NCBI GenBank assembly: GCA_037179385.1
Contig: CM074185.1
Coordinates: 53,323,000 to 53,386,999, forward strand
Length of the DNA: 64,000 nt
Direction of reading: 5' to 3'
From: Holothuria scabra
Taxonomy: Eukaryota > Echinodermata > Holothuroidea > Aspidochirotida > Holothuriidae
Below the pieces are notes generated by a model, which saw nothing but the letters and a program-made list of their open reading frames with translations, was not told where the DNA came from and did not search any database. The position numbers and the translations under genes are program-made. Within the stretch, counting starts at the first letter, position 1. Every line of letters starts with the position of its first letter. Below are positions 46,986 to 58,189 of the stretch, piece by piece.

Positions 46986-47324
46986 TGAAATGATTGTCAG
47001 GGAAGTAAGGAGTCGATGACCGTTATATGGAAAAGATGATTTTGTGCAAACTCGTTCTAAAAAATAGAAAATCTGTGTGATTTGTTTTTAATTGTGATTT
47101 GCTTTCAAATGTGTTATAGTGTAGTACAGATTGCATACAAACTTGATGTACTGTTACAGACAGTAACCTCTTATTTCTGATGTGATATATAACTCCAAGT
47201 AGTTTTCTATTATTTATATTTCCATATTTGTTCTTCACAATGGGTCTATTTTTCTCCCCATAACCTGCTATTTACCAGATGCATGTACTTATATTGTCTG
47301 CAAAGGTGTGTGTGTCCCTATTAA

Positions 47325-47400
47325 AGGCAGCCATTTGTCACCCTAAACTACCATTTAACTGGTAGCCTACAGATATCCTTCATTCAAAAAATGATTGACA
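47325..47400 (+). mobile_element. TTAAAGGC-type MITE, end fragment
   Basis: TTAAAGGCAGCCATTTGTCA and CCCTAAACTACC match the left end of 55501-55803. Similarity fades within about 75 bases, leaving a solo end. Confidence 0.7.
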
Positions 47401-47654
47401 TCAAGTTAAAAAAAGGCACAGTAGCTCATATTTCACATCATGCATTGAGAGTGTTTTGAATACACATTTATAGGGCCATGATTGTTTACTAGGGCATGCC
47501 CTATAGCACTATACTAGAATTGTTTTGGGACAAGAATGAGTTAAAGACAGTTGTGTGAGCTAGGGCTAGAAGAGAGTTGGGGAATATATTGGAGATATCT
47601 GGGTTGATGAATAACTGCTTTTTAAAGGTTTTCTTACCTTTCTTCTTTTGTCAG

Positions 47655-48560
47655 GTATTCTCAGGAAAGCTGGATTTTGCTGGTAGTGGCAGGGCACATG
47701 TACTTATCAAACAGTTAAGAGGAGAAAACAGAGAAAAATACCTCACTCCAAGGTCAAACACTTCCATAGAATCGTTAGAGATGAAGATTGCATCAAACCT
47801 CCAAATCATATTCGGGAGGAAGCCTTCAGATGATTTAATTCTTTCCATTTTGAGGGTAGGGGACCATGACACAGATGGAGATATATCTTTACCAGAAGCC
47901 AGATCTCTTTTGGCCCTTTTAAAGAGTAATGATTTTCTTCTGACTGTTGCATTAGCTAAAAATGATCAAGTACCAAATCTCTTGGGCTATTGTGGTAACA
48001 TCTTTGTTACAGATGGATTAAAGTCTGACAGTCTACGTGGCCTTACATCTGGCTGGAGTATTTTCACTTCTTTTTCTTGGGCTACAAAAGTGCTGGTGTC
48101 AGTTAGCCTGCTTGAATTTGTAGAAGATATTCAGGACCTCTCATTTGGAAACTTGCTGCTGTGTAACAGTTTTGATTCTGGGGTTGGATTGACAAAATCT
48201 AACGAAATCAGCTTTTACAACCTGGAGTGGTTCCGGACAGAGGACGATATAGCTCTTGACCTGAAATATCGTTCCTGCGCTAAGCATAGTGACTGCACTT
48301 ATGGGTCAAACTGCCATGCCAAATGCAATAGTAAAGGAGTGTGTTTAAACAGTAAGACAAGAATCAACTTAAAAAGTGCCTGTGAATTGGTTGATAAATT
48401 GGTGCATAAGGGTTCACCACGATCATTTCTCCCCAAACTCGAGGGCCTGTTGGCACGTTGCAAGAGTTTGGATGAGAACATAAAGGACATTCATCTTGAA
48501 CATTCGTTAATTCTCAGTGATTTAAAAAATTCTTTATGGGAGCAAATTAATTTGAGATAG
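47655..48560 (+). CDS. DIPK1/FAM69-like divergent protein kinase: last exon with EF-hand and kinase-like domain
   Basis: 301 codons and a TAG, entered in phase 0 after acceptor TTCTTCTTTTGTCAG. Residues 72-83 of the exon (DHDTDGDISLPE) form a canonical EF-hand loop inside the kinase N-lobe, as in vertebrate DIPK1 proteins (FAM69A/B/C). Family signatures then run in order: LLALLKSNDFLLTVAL, LLGYCGN, LLEFVEDIQDLSFGNLLLCN, a Cys-rich SDCTYGSNC stretch and a C-terminal EHSLILSDLKNSLW. These align with vertebrate members recalled from memory nearly without gaps around the active-site region. The family is ER/Golgi-lumenal and of uncertain substrate. In that alignment the Asp of the DFG-like position (vertebrate VDMR) is Asn here (YNLE), which could reduce or change catalysis. 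With the upstream exons the known part is 377 residues, compared with about 430 in vertebrates, so an N-terminal exon may be missing. Which of DIPK1A/B/C it corresponds to cannot be told. Confidence 0.93.
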   Translation, partial: VFSGKLDFAGSGRAHVLIKQLRGENREKYLTPRSNTSIESLEMKIASNLQIIFGRKPSDDLILSILRVGDHDTDGDISLPEARSLLALLKSNDFLLTVALAKNDQVPNLLGYCGNIFVTDGLKSDSLRGLTSGWSIFTSFSWATKVLVSVSLLEFVEDIQDLSFGNLLLCNSFDSGVGLTKSNEISFYNLEWFRTEDDIALDLKYRSCAKHSDCTYGSNCHAKCNSKGVCLNSKTRINLKSACELVDKLVHKGSPRSFLPKLEGLLARCKSLDENIKDIHLEHSLILSDLKNSLWEQINLR

Positions 48561-48580
48561 TTTAGAAACATCCAGAAAAG

Positions 48581-48586
48581 AATAAA
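48581..48586 (+). promoter_or_regulatory. Candidate polyadenylation signal
   Basis: AATAAA lies 20 bases after the TAG of the DIPK1-like gene, followed by T/G-rich sequence (TTTATTATTTGGGGG). This would give a very short 3' UTR. Later signals may be used instead. Confidence 0.5.
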
Positions 48587-48599
48587 AGCCTTTATTATT

Positions 48600-50010
48600 T
48601 GGGGGAAAGAGAAGTCCTAGATAGTCAGTATATTTTAGAAAAAAATTGTATATATTTACCTGTAGGTATAAAATACTGAAATGGGCTGAATTGCAATTTT
48701 CTAAGACCAGTACTATTCCTGCCTTCTTGCTATTTTGATTAAGAGACCATGACTGTGTAACTCTTGAAGTTTCCATTTTATTTTTAAATGTTGTGGGATA
48801 CTTTTGTGATAAATACTGTTTCCTACTTTATGCTGTGCATACCTGCAATGATGGCAATGTAAAGAAGCAATGTCTTTACATTTGAGAATCCTGTCCCTTG
48901 GAAGGTGGACATTTATGCAGTACTTTGACCTAAATTTCCAAATCCAGCAGTTGAATGACATATTTTTTCAGTTAACCTTAAGACCCTTGGCATCCACCTC
49001 CAACAGAGTCTTGAGGATTGATTTGTTTCTTCCAAGTGTTATGTGACTAGAATCAAATCAGTCGCTAAATCAGTTACCAAACAAATCTCGAACCATGAAA
49101 ATCAGTTAATAGATTTAGTAAAGTTATGTTAACAATGTGAATATCACGGATTCACATTGTTAGCCAATGTTTTGTTTGCTTCAATGTTGACTGTTACAGA
49201 AAATGTACCAGTTTCAATTGCCACTACCTCATAAAATATGATATGAATGAAACTTTCACCAGAATGCTTAGAATATGTTCCTCTGTATTAAAGATATGAA
49301 ACATGTTTTTTTAATTGAAGCCACAGCTTTGATTGTAGGAATTGCTCGTTCAGTCACGTGGTTTCGTGCCTTCGTGGGCGGTCAGTGCGGATGAATATTA
49401 TATGTGTTCCTTTTGGATTCATATTGCATTCGCACGCTGTTCGTTTGTACAGTGAAACAGCTGCGCAGTTATATTAAGTTGTTCTGTAGGGGGATTTTCA
49501 ACAAAGTTTAACTATTTCTTTATAAGAGGATTTGCCCGAACAACTCCTGTATAGTAAGGTGGTAATGTGCAAATAATGAAGTAGTTCCACATTCAAAGGT
49601 ATTGTTCTGCATGGAAGGCCTCCTCTCTGGTTGAAAAAAGGTGTAAATATCGTTTGCAAACAATTTATACCTCTCAGGGATTTCAAAATAAATTTGAAAG
49701 GTTGCATTTTCAAACATATGCCACTTTGTTTTGTTGGAACTGTTTCATCAAGCAACTTCGTCGACCGTACTCAATTCAATGTAAGCAAGTCGCCTAACTT
49801 AATAATGCATACATGCAGCTAGCTATAGTAGTGTACGTACTGTATGTGTGTCGTGATTGCGATAGTAACCAAGGCCAGGGAACGATGTACCAATTTCAAG
49901 GTATTAAATTTGTCGTTGATTTCATTATCCTGTGTGGGCAATTTTCGTTGTAGTTTATCAACTACCGGTACCTGTAAAACAAAGGAAAAGACAGTCTACC
50001 CACGGTTATC
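48600..50010. other. Downstream flank, no gene seen
   Basis: A segment around 49150-49320 resembles the 3' part of the repeat pair at 51.3 and 60.7 kb (CAGAATGCTTAGAATATGTTCCTCT). The overlapping short frames at 49498-49822 on both strands are not called. Confidence 0.4.
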
Positions 50011-50145
50011 GTAGTTCTCAGTAAAGGACAAACATTATGTATCGACGGTCGCCGTAGTTGCTCCCTATACATGTGTATAGGGAGCAATTACGCGACTGTC
50101 CATACGTACTGTTGTCCTTTAGGCTTTACTGAGGACAAAAGTTGT
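50010..50145. repeat. Long fold-back with perfect 14-bp core
   Basis: TTGCTCCCTATACA (50058-50071) and TGTATAGGGAGCAA (50074-50087) are perfect partners around TG. Pairing continues outward imperfectly through GACGGTCGC/GCGACTGTC and TCAGTAAAGG/CTTTACTGA for about 60 bases per arm. Confidence 0.9.
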
Positions 50146-50276
50146 CGTAGTCTTGCCCAAACACAGTTACGAAGGCCTAAAGCCTAACGTTACAGAACAA
50201 AACAAGTATAACATTAACATTTAGTCGTGTCCTAGTTAAAAAGGTGCGCCCAGAGTAGGCCTAGACACTGCAGCTA

Positions 50277-50497
50277 CAATCTTGGACAAAACTTGTTGGG
50301 ACACCCCGCTCCCCCTTCCATTCCAATGTTGACCACTGTTATGCTGTTCATGGTAAAGAGCCATTCATCTTGACACAACATTGGGTGGGGAAAAGGGGGT
50401 TTCATGTTAGGCTACTTCGGGGGGTTTCATGTTAGCCTACTTCGACTAAAATTTACAAATAATATGTAAAGTGTCCCAACAGTTTTGTCCAAAATTG
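50277..50497. mobile_element. MITE with CAATCTTGGACAAAAC ends, second copy
   Basis: Ends CAATCTTGGACAAAACTTG and CAGTTTTGTCCAAAATTG mirror each other. It is the same family as 31055-31296 (shared ACACCCCGCTCCCCC and GGGGGTTTC). TA flanks the left end; the right flank reads TC, a likely mutation. An inner 22-base segment with TTTCATGTTAG is duplicated near 50400-50435. Confidence 0.85.
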
Positions 50498-50499
50498 TC

Positions 50500-51315
50500 G
50501 TTTACTGCTTGTAACAAAAGTCAAGTTAATCTAGGGTCGATACTTTTGCACAGAGTTAGGCCTGTGTCATCACCAATAGTGTATCACACAGTCTGAGGCA
50601 AAGTTTAAAGAGGTACAAAGATTTTGGGGCAATGTTACATCCAGGTTGGGCAACTGATTAAAAATAATAGCTAATCGATACTTTTACATCCATGAAAGTA
50701 CTTTCATTCAAACACCAGTGCTCAGTAGAATACATAATGTAACTGCTTTTTGTCACATAGACCTTCCCAAACAAATTACTAGAGGCAATGCCCCCCACCC
50801 CCTGCACATATGGGAAATATTCCACTTTTGTCCAGGAACCAGTTCCAACAATATGCTTCATTTTGTTTATAAGAAAGTCCCAAGTGTGCACATTTTCAAG
50901 GCTTCGATTAGTACTTGCCATGCAAGTACAATTTTCTAGTTTTCCTGCTGTCATTCTCTTAAGGGTTCATGTTTGTTCAGGATTTGAAAATTTTTGTACC
51001 CATTGTGTCTTGGAATCTGACACCAATCAGTCAAAAGGAGAATTTGCTCCGAAAAACTGAATGTAGATTTTTGCTGCTTGTTGCATTTGTGATTTTTTCA
51101 AAGTGTACCTTTAGTGTAGAATTTTGGGTTTTTTTTAAAAAAAATATATACTTTTGTAACTCCCATCATAGCATTTCCTGTGGCTTAGATATTAGATGTT
51201 GAAATTTATTCACAGATTCAAAATAGTCCATTGTGCAATAATTTGGGACTTTTTATTACTGCGCCACTCACATGACCTGCTTTGTTCCCTTTGAAATAAA
51301 AAAAAAGTTTGTATG
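50500..51315. other. No gene seen
   Basis: Several overlapping frames on both strands between 50658 and 51202 have no recognised domains or consistent splice signals. Confidence 0.4.
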
Positions 51316-51320
51316 ACCTT

Positions 51321-51884
51321 GAAAGGGAAGTTAAAGCAAAAATTTAATTTCAATATGTGAAAGAGGAACCAAATCTACACAGTGTGGTGAAAGTTCCATT
51401 CAAATCGGACATGTATTTCTCGAAATATCAGTAAATGAAGTGAGAAGATCTGTGTTCAAAAGTGAGTTTGAGGGCAGCAGAGCTTATATCACTTCCTCAC
51501 ATTGGCTAGGAATGCTTTGTTTCCCTTTGTTTTATCAGACTGTTGTGTTGACCTTGAAGTTAATAGTAGTATGACCTCCCTGTGAGTGATTCAAAGTTTT
51601 TAAAGTTCTCATGCCACTTATGCAATCACATTTTAACAATATGGGATTGTTGAGGGGAAAATCCAGTCTGAAATTGAAAGAAAAACAAAAGACTGCCCAT
51701 TAATGTGGGAATGTGATGGCATATATGCTTGCTTCAAGTTCACTTTTTGTTGAAAATGTGAAAACTTTACGTGCTCATATATTGAGAACCACACATTGGA
51801 TTTCAATGGAAATTTTAACAAAATGCTCAGAATAAGTACTCCTCTAACACACCAAATCCTGTTGTGACCTTTAACCCTTCTTTG
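51321..51884 (+). repeat. Dispersed repeat of about 560 bp, copy 1
   Basis: It is closely matched in the same orientation at 60727-61279 (for example GTGAAAGAGGAACCAAATCT, ATTCAAATCGGACATGTATT). The ends GAAAGGGAAGTTAAAGC and GACCTTTAACCCTTCTTT look like weak inverted repeats, suggesting a non-autonomous DNA element. The 3' part recurs at 49.2 and 56.4 kb. Confidence 0.85.
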
Positions 51885-51889
51885 AACAC

Positions 51890-52885
51890 CTCCTGTTTTC
51901 TGGCATAGCTTGTTGTACAGAGAGGGCTTGCTAAATCATATCACATCATATCAGTATTAAAGGTTGCTATCACATATCAGCACAAGGTACAGTAGCTTTC
52001 AGAAAAAAAATTGGAATTTGAAGTACAAAATTGACATGTATCACAAATTATTGTGCAATGTACCATTTTAAAATTGAGTAAATTTCTTCAGCAAATTTAT
52101 ATCTCAGCTCAAGAATGCTTGATGATTGAAATTGGGATTTGGTCTGTTGTTCAGTTCATTTGTTATCCTCTGTAATATATATTTTGGAAATTTTAAACTT
52201 GGTGTACACTGTAAGTTCAGTATAACTTGGGGGGTTGGGGGGGGGGGGGGGGACTGTGAAGTTTCATCTTCATTTGTATGTAGGAAGAGCTTAAGTGACC
52301 ACGTCAGTTGAACCACTTTTATTTCAGCCCCTTTTAAAGCCAGTACCTCCTAAACGTTACTTTGAAAGATCTGTAGTGAACCACCAAATTTGTTCTATTG
52401 CCAATGCTGGTGTATGCAACTTGGTCTATTCAGGCTATTTAATTCCAGCAAAATTACAGTGTAATGTTATCTTTCAAGATATCCACTCTAAACAGTTGAT
52501 CTACTGTTTTGTAAACAGATAACATTCTGGCTGCCACTAACAATGCATTGACACCTGAGCTTGAAGTATCAAGTGATGGTCACGTGAAATGTTGACGTTT
52601 ATTGAGTGTAATGGCTGATGATTGCTGATTGGAACTGAAGGCTTTAATAATATTTTAAATGAACGTTTATGTAAAGTGATATCAGGGTTGTTGCAATACT
52701 TTTGCTGGAGTTGTACAGTACTTTTTGGTTTCGATGAAAAGAGAAACCTATGCATTCATGATGGCGTGCGTGTGTATGTATGTTTGTATGTGCGTGTGTG
52801 TGAGCTTGTAAACGATACCTTGCCGGGTACAAGCAGCTCATGAGAGCTGAAGCCTCGCATGTCTTTCCTCGCTCACGCGGAGCTT
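51890..52885. other. No gene seen; long poly-G tract
   Basis: GGGGGTTGGGGGG-type run at 52229-52252. A short TG-rich run precedes the 52.9-kb repeat. Open frames over these tracts are by-products. Confidence 0.4.
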
Positions 52886-52889
52886 GTAA

Positions 52890-53060
52890 CTGGCGTATAT
52901 AGCTACCCGAAAATTCGGACACTGCAGTGAGCTCTGTCACGTGATATGCAAGAGCCCGCCCTCGCTCGTGGCATTCATGTGCCGCGTGACATAAACGACT
53001 AAAGGGGAATTCCGACCATTTCCTTACGGGGAACAGTTCTGTGTACCCTGTAAGGCATTG
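52890..53060 (+). repeat. Dispersed repeat that precedes a DR1-type array, copy 2
   Basis: Partner of 6085-6245: GAAAATTCGGACACTGCAG, CACGTGATAT, AAAGGGGAATTCCGACC. It is followed by a TG run and then the largest AGGTCA-module array in the window. The 171-codon minus frame across it is a by-product of the repeat and the TG run. Confidence 0.85.
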
Positions 53061-53104
53061 AATACGGGTATGCCCTGTGGGTGTATGTGTGTGTGTGTGT
53101 TTGT

Positions 53105-54235
53105 GACACTTTGCTTGTTTACACGATATCTTGAGAAGGGAAGATCTGACAGTTCTCAAACTTGGTACACAGATACCCCATACTAAGAGGAAGAACCCTT
53201 TGTATTTTGGTGGTGATCAAAGGTCATCTGGGGTCACAGGGGGTCAAATCCCAAAATCCTTGTTTACATGATATCTCATGGTAGGAAACTTGGATTAATT
53301 TCAAACGTGATATGGTGATGCATTATGATGTAAGGAAGAACCCAATTGATTTTGGTGGAGGTCAAAGGTCATTTGGGGTCAAACCCCAAAATCCTTGTTT
53401 ACACGATATCTCATGATAGGAGACTTGGATTCATTTCGAACTTGATATGTTGATACTTTATGATGTAAGAAAGAACTGAATTTATTTTTGTGGAGGTCAA
53501 AGGTCATTTGGGGTCACATGGGGTCAAACCCTGAAATCCTTGTTCACATGATACGTCATGGTAGGAAATTTGGATTCATTTCTAACTTGATATGTTGATG
53601 CGTTATGATGTAAAGATGAACCCTACTGTATTTACTTTGGTGGAGATCAAAGGTCATTTGGGGTCAGAAGGGGACAAATCCTGAAAACCTTTTAAACACA
53701 ATATCTCAGGGTAGGAAGCGTGAATTGATTATTATGTAAGAAAGAACCCTTTTGATTTTGGTAGAGGTCAAAGGTCATGTGGGGTCATAGGGGTCAAACT
53801 CAGAAAACCTTGTTAGGATAGCTCAAGGTATGAAACATGGATGGATTTCATAATTAGTTTGTGGATGAGTTATGGTGAGAAGATGGTCTGTATAAGGCTT
53901 TTTGTGGAGGTAAAAGGACATCTCGGGTCATGATCGGTCAAACTTTGAAAACCATGTCAAAATGGGATATCTCAAGGTAGGAAACTTGGATGGATTCCCT
54001 AATTAGTTTGTGGATGTGTTCTGGTGAGTTGAAAGTACTGTACCTATTGTTTTTTGTGGAGGTCAGTGGTCATCTGGTATCACCTGGCATCAAACTCTGA
54101 AAACCTTGTTTGCAGAATATCTTTAGGCACAGTATAAAATTTGGCTTTTTGAAGTGTTTTGGTTAAAAGAAAAACCAGTTACTTACAGGTGGAGTTAAAG
54201 GTCACTTTGGGTCACCAGTTGTTACAAGAAATGTA
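53105..54235 (+). repeat. Largest AGGTCA-type module array, about eight units, three intact DR1 cores
   Basis: Units are about 120-150 bp. Intact AGGTCAAAGGTCA lies at 53359-53371, 53494-53506 and 53765-53777. One- to three-base variants lie near 53214, 53645, 53909, 54060 and 54190. Each unit carries GGGGTCA and a linker 'acacgatatctcatgataggaa'-like. The repeat phase is irregular at the 3' end, where the units decay. Confidence 0.9.
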
Positions 54236-54239
54236 GCAT

Positions 54240-55495
54240 TTTATTGAAAAGAGCATATATGTATCATCGAAACCTCAATGCATGTTTGCATTCTGGTTAA
54301 TTCCTGTCATACCAGAAACTTGGCAAAACTTTGATCTAATGAGGTTGCACACTAGCTAAAAAAAAAGAGGCATGTAAAAGTGCAGGCATTGGAAGGGAAT
54401 TTACCTACATAGTACCAAACTGCAGCAAAAGAAACCTGGTACCAGTTTGGTGAACCACACTCCCTTTGAAAAGGCTGGCTGGTCCCCATTTGGACAATGC
54501 TGCTGTAATGCTGGTGAGTCAATTAAAACAGTTACCCTATACAGTTGGTTTCCTCAATTGCTGTATCTTAATTTCTTCATGCAAAAGGACAGATTGATCA
54601 ATAAAAACCTACAAATTTGTAAATGTCCTTAACAAAAAGTGAAATAAGTTTGTGTAAATACCCACCATGTTTTTTCTAATTTCTCAAAAAAATCCCCATA
54701 TTTCAAGGTTTTGGTAGTAGATTTCACCAGTTTTGATACATGTTATGTTTGAAGTGTAATTATCAAAATCTACAGCTTTGTCAGGACCTTGGGTTGCTGT
54801 TCTCATTGTTGGCTAGTTTCCCCCTCCCACCACATACCAACCCTGCTTTACTACGGACTTTTAAAGTGATATTACTGTAAACCCACTGTGGTGCATGCAG
54901 TATTGTGTATGTACTGAGGATTAGAGACATGTCTTTATGATTCAGGGTTGCTTCTTTCACAGTGCTACTGTTTTGAGAGTATTCTTGAATGAATTTCCAA
55001 AGTTTTGTCTATGTATTCATGCATTCATGGAGTGCACTCATGGAGTGCTTGTTTTCTTGCCATGCATATTTTATGAACAACTAACAAAGTGGACAACCTT
55101 TTTGAGGCTGTGCATTTAAGTTTTACCTGAATGTTTTCAGGTGTTTTTTTTTTTTTTTTGTTTTAAATGTTTTTCTACCCTTGTCTGTTTTAGTGATAGG
55201 TCATCTTTATGCAGTTTAAATGAAAGATTAACATATCAGTTACTAAAATGTGGCTTATATACCATTTAAATATAATTGTGGTATGTACCGTGGTCTTTAC
55301 CTTGGCAAAATGTTCATACAGTCAAATTGCAAGAAGATATCTTGTAGATTGTTTACCTAGCTGCTACCTTTAAAGTTATCAGAGGTAGAGAATTGGCCTT
55401 TGACACATAAACAACTCTGGGATGAAAGGCATAGTTAACAATAATATTAAGTGATAGGAATTATTTGCTGTAACATGTTGCTTTACAACCACAGC
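54240..55495. other. No gene seen
   Basis: AT-rich sequence with a T17 run at 55143-55159. No recognised elements. Confidence 0.4.
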
Positions 55496-55500
55496 AATCC

Positions 55501-55803
55501 TTAAAGGCAGTCATTCGTCACCCTAAACTACAGTTTCAGTATACATATATCAAAACTCTCAATTGGTACAGCTCTTTGATTGGCCTCACATTCAAACAAT
55601 GCATCATATCTAAATAACACAGCATGGGCACTGAGTGTCTTGATTACACATTATGGACTTGTATGACCACTGGGACAAGCCATGCAGCAATAAACAAGGA
55701 TTGTGTCTGGATAAAGATGAGTTTTAGATAAATGTGGGAGAGGCTAGAAGTAAGTAGGTTGGGAGAATCGGAACTGTTTGGGATGATGAAAATATGCCTT
55801 TAA
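55501..55803 (+). mobile_element. TTAAAGGC-type MITE, 303 bp
   Basis: TTAAAGGCAGTCATTCGTCA and the closing GGGATGATGAAAATATGCCTTTAA are imperfect inverted repeats. It is an intact partner of 34010-34325 and 59252-59556. Confidence 0.9.
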
Positions 55804-55848
55804 TCACTTTAACAAATATAACTCTTGCTCAAGGATAGCATGTCGGGA

Positions 55849-56052
55849 CAATCCCTGCAGACAGTAGGTATCTTCCATGTGTCATAACAGGCGCTACCTG
55901 GTAGATACCCATTCAACAATCCCTGCAGACAGTAGGTATCTTCCATGTGTCATAACAGGTGCTACCTGGTAGGTACCCATTCAACAATCCCTGCAGACAG
56001 TAGGTATCTTCCATGCATCATAACAGGTGCTACCTGGTAGGTACCCATTCAA
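55849..56052 (+). repeat. Tandem repeat, three 68-bp units
   Basis: Units start at 55849, 55917 and 55985, each beginning CAATCCCTGCAGACAGTAGG and ending ACCCATTCAA. They differ at only a few positions. The array begins about 45 bases after a MITE end. Confidence 0.95.
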
Positions 56053-56059
56053 CCACTCG

Positions 56060-56950
56060 GTGGAACAGAACAATTATGGACAAAACACAATTTACCTAGA
56101 AGATTGAGTCTAGCAATTCTTGGATTGCTAGCCCCATATTTTGGCCATTAAAACAATAGCCCGGCCAGCACCAAATTCATTTTTTGATTTGTGAAAGATG
56201 TTAAAAAGCGACATACATTAAGCATTCTGGTGAAATTTTTATTCATTTCCCTTGTTGGGGAACCTTTGTATGCCCAAGGGACAAAAATATGGGAATAGCA
56301 TTCCTTATCAATTCAAGGTCAAACTAATGGGATGAAAAGTAAAGAAAAACTAAACATTGATCAACAATGTGAATCCATGTCTTCGCAAACCTGCTTGTTT
56401 CAAGTTAACTTTGTACAGAATATATTTCAACTTCTACTGCCAGTACCTTGAGAACCGAACATTGGAAATTAATGAAACTTATACCAGAATACTAATCATA
56501 TATTCCTCTTTAAACATATCAAATACAAATTTGACCCCTGACTATTCTTTTAAGACAACCATGCTCTCATAGGTGATGAAGCAGGAGGATTGGAATAAAG
56601 TACACTTTGTCAGTGTTAAAGAATCTTAAACATTTTTGTCATACAGTATGAAGAAAAAGTCTTTCATTTGTGCATTTTAGACATTTGACATTTTGGATGC
56701 TTGACATTTCATTAGGAAGGAACTCTGCTAACCACATACCCAGCAAATCATGCATTTAGTCGGGGACCCTTTATTAGTATCAAATGCCATATGCTGCTGT
56801 CAGTTGTCTAAACATAAGCAAAAATAAAGAAATGTTGTTCTGCTACTTGAAAAAGCAATTCTCCTGCTCACTGATGGGAGAAAGCAGGACTGCAGGGGAT
56901 TGTAGTTTGGGGGCTTGATTATACACTTCAAGTGAATTATCCATCTACAG
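56060..56950. other. No gene seen; partial repeat
   Basis: Positions 56370-56545 resemble the 3' part of the 51.3/60.7-kb repeat (CTTGAGAACCG, ACCAGAATACTAATCATA, TTCCTCT). Otherwise unremarkable. Confidence 0.4.
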
Positions 56951-56954
56951 AGGT

Positions 56955-57270
56955 GCCAGCTCTCCCTGATTCTCAGGGAGTCTCCCTGAAAATTCAAGGA
57001 TTTTTGTTTTCATTCCAACTAGCAAATATAGCAAAGCCGGTTAGTTAACTGGTCCACCCGAAGGTGCTTCAGTCTGGCGCGCAACCGACTTCGTCGGCTG
57101 GGCAACCTATGTCAAGTGGGAGGAAAGCCGGAGTACCCGGAGAATATGACAATCTCCCTGATTTAAGCAAGCTTTTCCCCCATTGAGTTGCATGTAATTC
57201 TAGAAAATCTCCCAGATTCATGTGTGAAATCTCCCTGATTTCTGGATGTAAATGTTGGCATCTCTCCATC
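56955..57270 (+). repeat. Repeat matching 45.6-45.8 kb, with a 130-bp insertion
   Basis: CTCCCTGATTCTCAGGGAG opens it and CTCCCTGATTTCTGGATG closes it. Between about 57023 and 57150 it carries an insert with GGAGTACCCGGAGAA and a GACTTCGTCGG hairpin-like word that the 45.6-kb copy lacks. Confidence 0.7.
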
Positions 57271-57274
57271 TGAA

Positions 57275-58185
57275 TCAGTTTGGACATTTCATCATGTTTT
57301 AGGATGTACAGTATTTCATGAATGTAAAGATACTTATTGGGGTATGGGGTTATGGGTATTTTTTCTAGTGTAGGTCTGTAAAGTTTAATGCTAATGTTCT
57401 GGTGTTTTTACAATTGTGATAGCAAATACTGATATTTGCAACAACATGTAGGTATAATGTAATTATAGTCCAGTTTCCTGCAAAAGATGAAGCCTCATAC
57501 ACATTCTCCATATAGTGAATAAAATGGCTCAAAGTCTTTCATATGGCCAGTGAGAATTTAGCCTTTGCACTCAATGTTTTGCTGCTGTTGTTGTGGCCTC
57601 CTACTGTCACTAGGATTCTGTTGTCTACAGGGTGTCATATCGTGTAAGGCTTTATGTCAAAAGTCTTTAAACTTCTTGTTAAGAACAATTTTGAATAATT
57701 AATAAAACAGAGATGTAAATAGGAACAAGGCGGGTACAAAGACCATGAGTTAATTAGTGGCTGCAGTGATCATCATTTTACTTGTCAGAAAATGGTGGTT
57801 TAAAACTATAGTCACATGATTCTCTGTGGATATGTGATATGTCTGTCTGGTTAAGACTGGGTTCATGAAACATTTATGCCAGGGCAGGTATCACCAGTAC
57901 TACAAGTAAAGTGGGTAACACTAGTACTACAGCCATCTTGGATTTGACATCTAATCCAACTTTCTCTCATCTGCAATTTATTCTTCAGACTTTGTTCTTT
58001 TAAAAAATAGTCCTGCTATAGTGATTGCTGATACAAATTTGCAAACATGATTAACTGTTTTGCTATAGTGGAATAACCATGCACTGCAATTGACTTTGAA
58101 AAGTGAGTCTGATAAACTCTCTTTATGAGCGTGTGACTTTGATATTTTCGTAGGTTTGCAAACTCTTTCTCCATTTGAATAGATG
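57275..58185. other. No gene seen
   Basis: AT-rich. The 99-codon minus frame at 57978-58277 runs into a SINE and has no domain. Confidence 0.4.
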
Positions 58186-58189
58186 GTGA

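Larger units (their letters stand above)
44188..47654 (+). other. Intron between Cys-rich and last exons (inferred)
   Basis: About 3.5 kb from GTACTC to TTCTTCTTTTGTCAG. It contains the 44.35-45.15 kb inverted-repeat element, a diverged 'tctccctga' repeat, a SINE pair and an AGGTCA module, listed separately. Confidence 0.75.

Noticed and set aside
52644..53159. 171-codon minus-strand open frame, the second longest in the window
   Set aside because: It runs through two TG microsatellite-like runs and a dispersed repeat that is also present at 6.1 kb, where the frame is not kept. No domain.
53105..54235. Interpreting the AGGTCA array as a CRISPR-like or satellite-centromere array
   Set aside because: Units are diverged, occur as short scattered groups and share no constant repeat-spacer pattern.
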